In this document: positions 5,288 to 5,346 of the stretch, piece by piece
Numbering within the stretch: the stretch's first letter is position 1
Layout of the letters: every line of letters starts with the position of its first letter
Origin: Methyloligella sp.
Lineage (GTDB): Bacteria > Pseudomonadota > Alphaproteobacteria > Rhizobiales > JALUTE01
DNA: 5,346 nt
Assembly: GCA_027058255.1 (NCBI GenBank)
Contig: JALUTE010000168.1
Span: 1-5,346, forward strand
Direction: 5' to 3'
Notes under the pieces: model-generated
The model's input: only the letters and a program-made list of their open reading frames with translations
Told to the model about the DNA's origin: nothing
The model's database searches: none
Position numbers and translations under genes: made by a program

Positions 5288-5346
5288 ATGACTGGTCGCC
5301 GCTTTCTTCTCATTCTGGCTGTGCTGCTCGTGGCCTATGGCGGCGG
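5288..5346 (+). CDS. Start of an unidentified gene with a signal or membrane-anchor N-terminus (3' end outside the window)
   Basis: Only 19 residues are visible. The protein starts MTGRR, then a hydrophobic run (FLLILAVLLVAYGG), which is the n-region plus h-region pattern of a Sec signal peptide or an N-terminal membrane anchor. It has a reasonable ribosome site nine bases upstream and is divergent from the LOG-family gene. The family cannot be named from this fragment; a membrane-anchored or exported protein is as far as the sequence goes. Confidence 0.55.
   Translation, partial: MTGRRFLLILAVLLVAYGG

Overview
The window is GC-rich bacterial chromosome. The third codon positions of its genes are strongly G/C, which leaves long empty reading frames on the opposite strand. 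Protein relationships, codon bias and TTGCGC-type promoter-like elements suggest an alphaproteobacterium, perhaps Hyphomicrobiales; this is an inference, not a proof. There is no rRNA, tRNA, transposon or CRISPR array. Nearly everything is coded on the minus strand, with one gene start on the plus strand at the far right.

Minus strand, in order of transcription: (1) a LOG-family nucleotide phosphoribohydrolase (4973-4347); (2) an HtpX-like M48 membrane zinc metalloprotease (4166-3198), probably with its own promoter in the 180-base gap before it; (3) a tight three-gene cassette for a coenzyme-B12-dependent acyl-CoA mutase: the separate cobalamin-binding small subunit (3031-2606), the catalytic large subunit (2609-822, overlapping the previous gene by 4 bases) and a MeaB-type G-protein chaperone (798 to the left edge, C-terminus missing). 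On the plus strand a gene starting at 5288 shows only a membrane-anchor-like N-terminus.

The cassette is a complete split mutase. The small subunit holds adenosylcobalamin, the large subunit binds the acyl-CoA in a TIM barrel and carries out the radical carbon-skeleton rearrangement, and the GTPase gates cofactor loading and repair. Its layout matches isobutyryl-CoA or 2-hydroxyisobutyryl-CoA mutases better than the fused methylmalonyl-CoA mutase.

The main point of interest is that the large subunit keeps the family scaffold but has lost most of the residues that define the known substrate classes. The usual Tyr/Phe/Ile specificity position is Leu115, the normally near-invariant AFDLPT segment reads IPCNSV (142-147), the Tyr beside the active-site His is Gln269, and the carboxylate-binding Arg appears to be Asn232. 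This may be a mutase of unassigned substrate. A promoter-like element with a 10-bp perfect palindrome just upstream lies ahead of the cassette.
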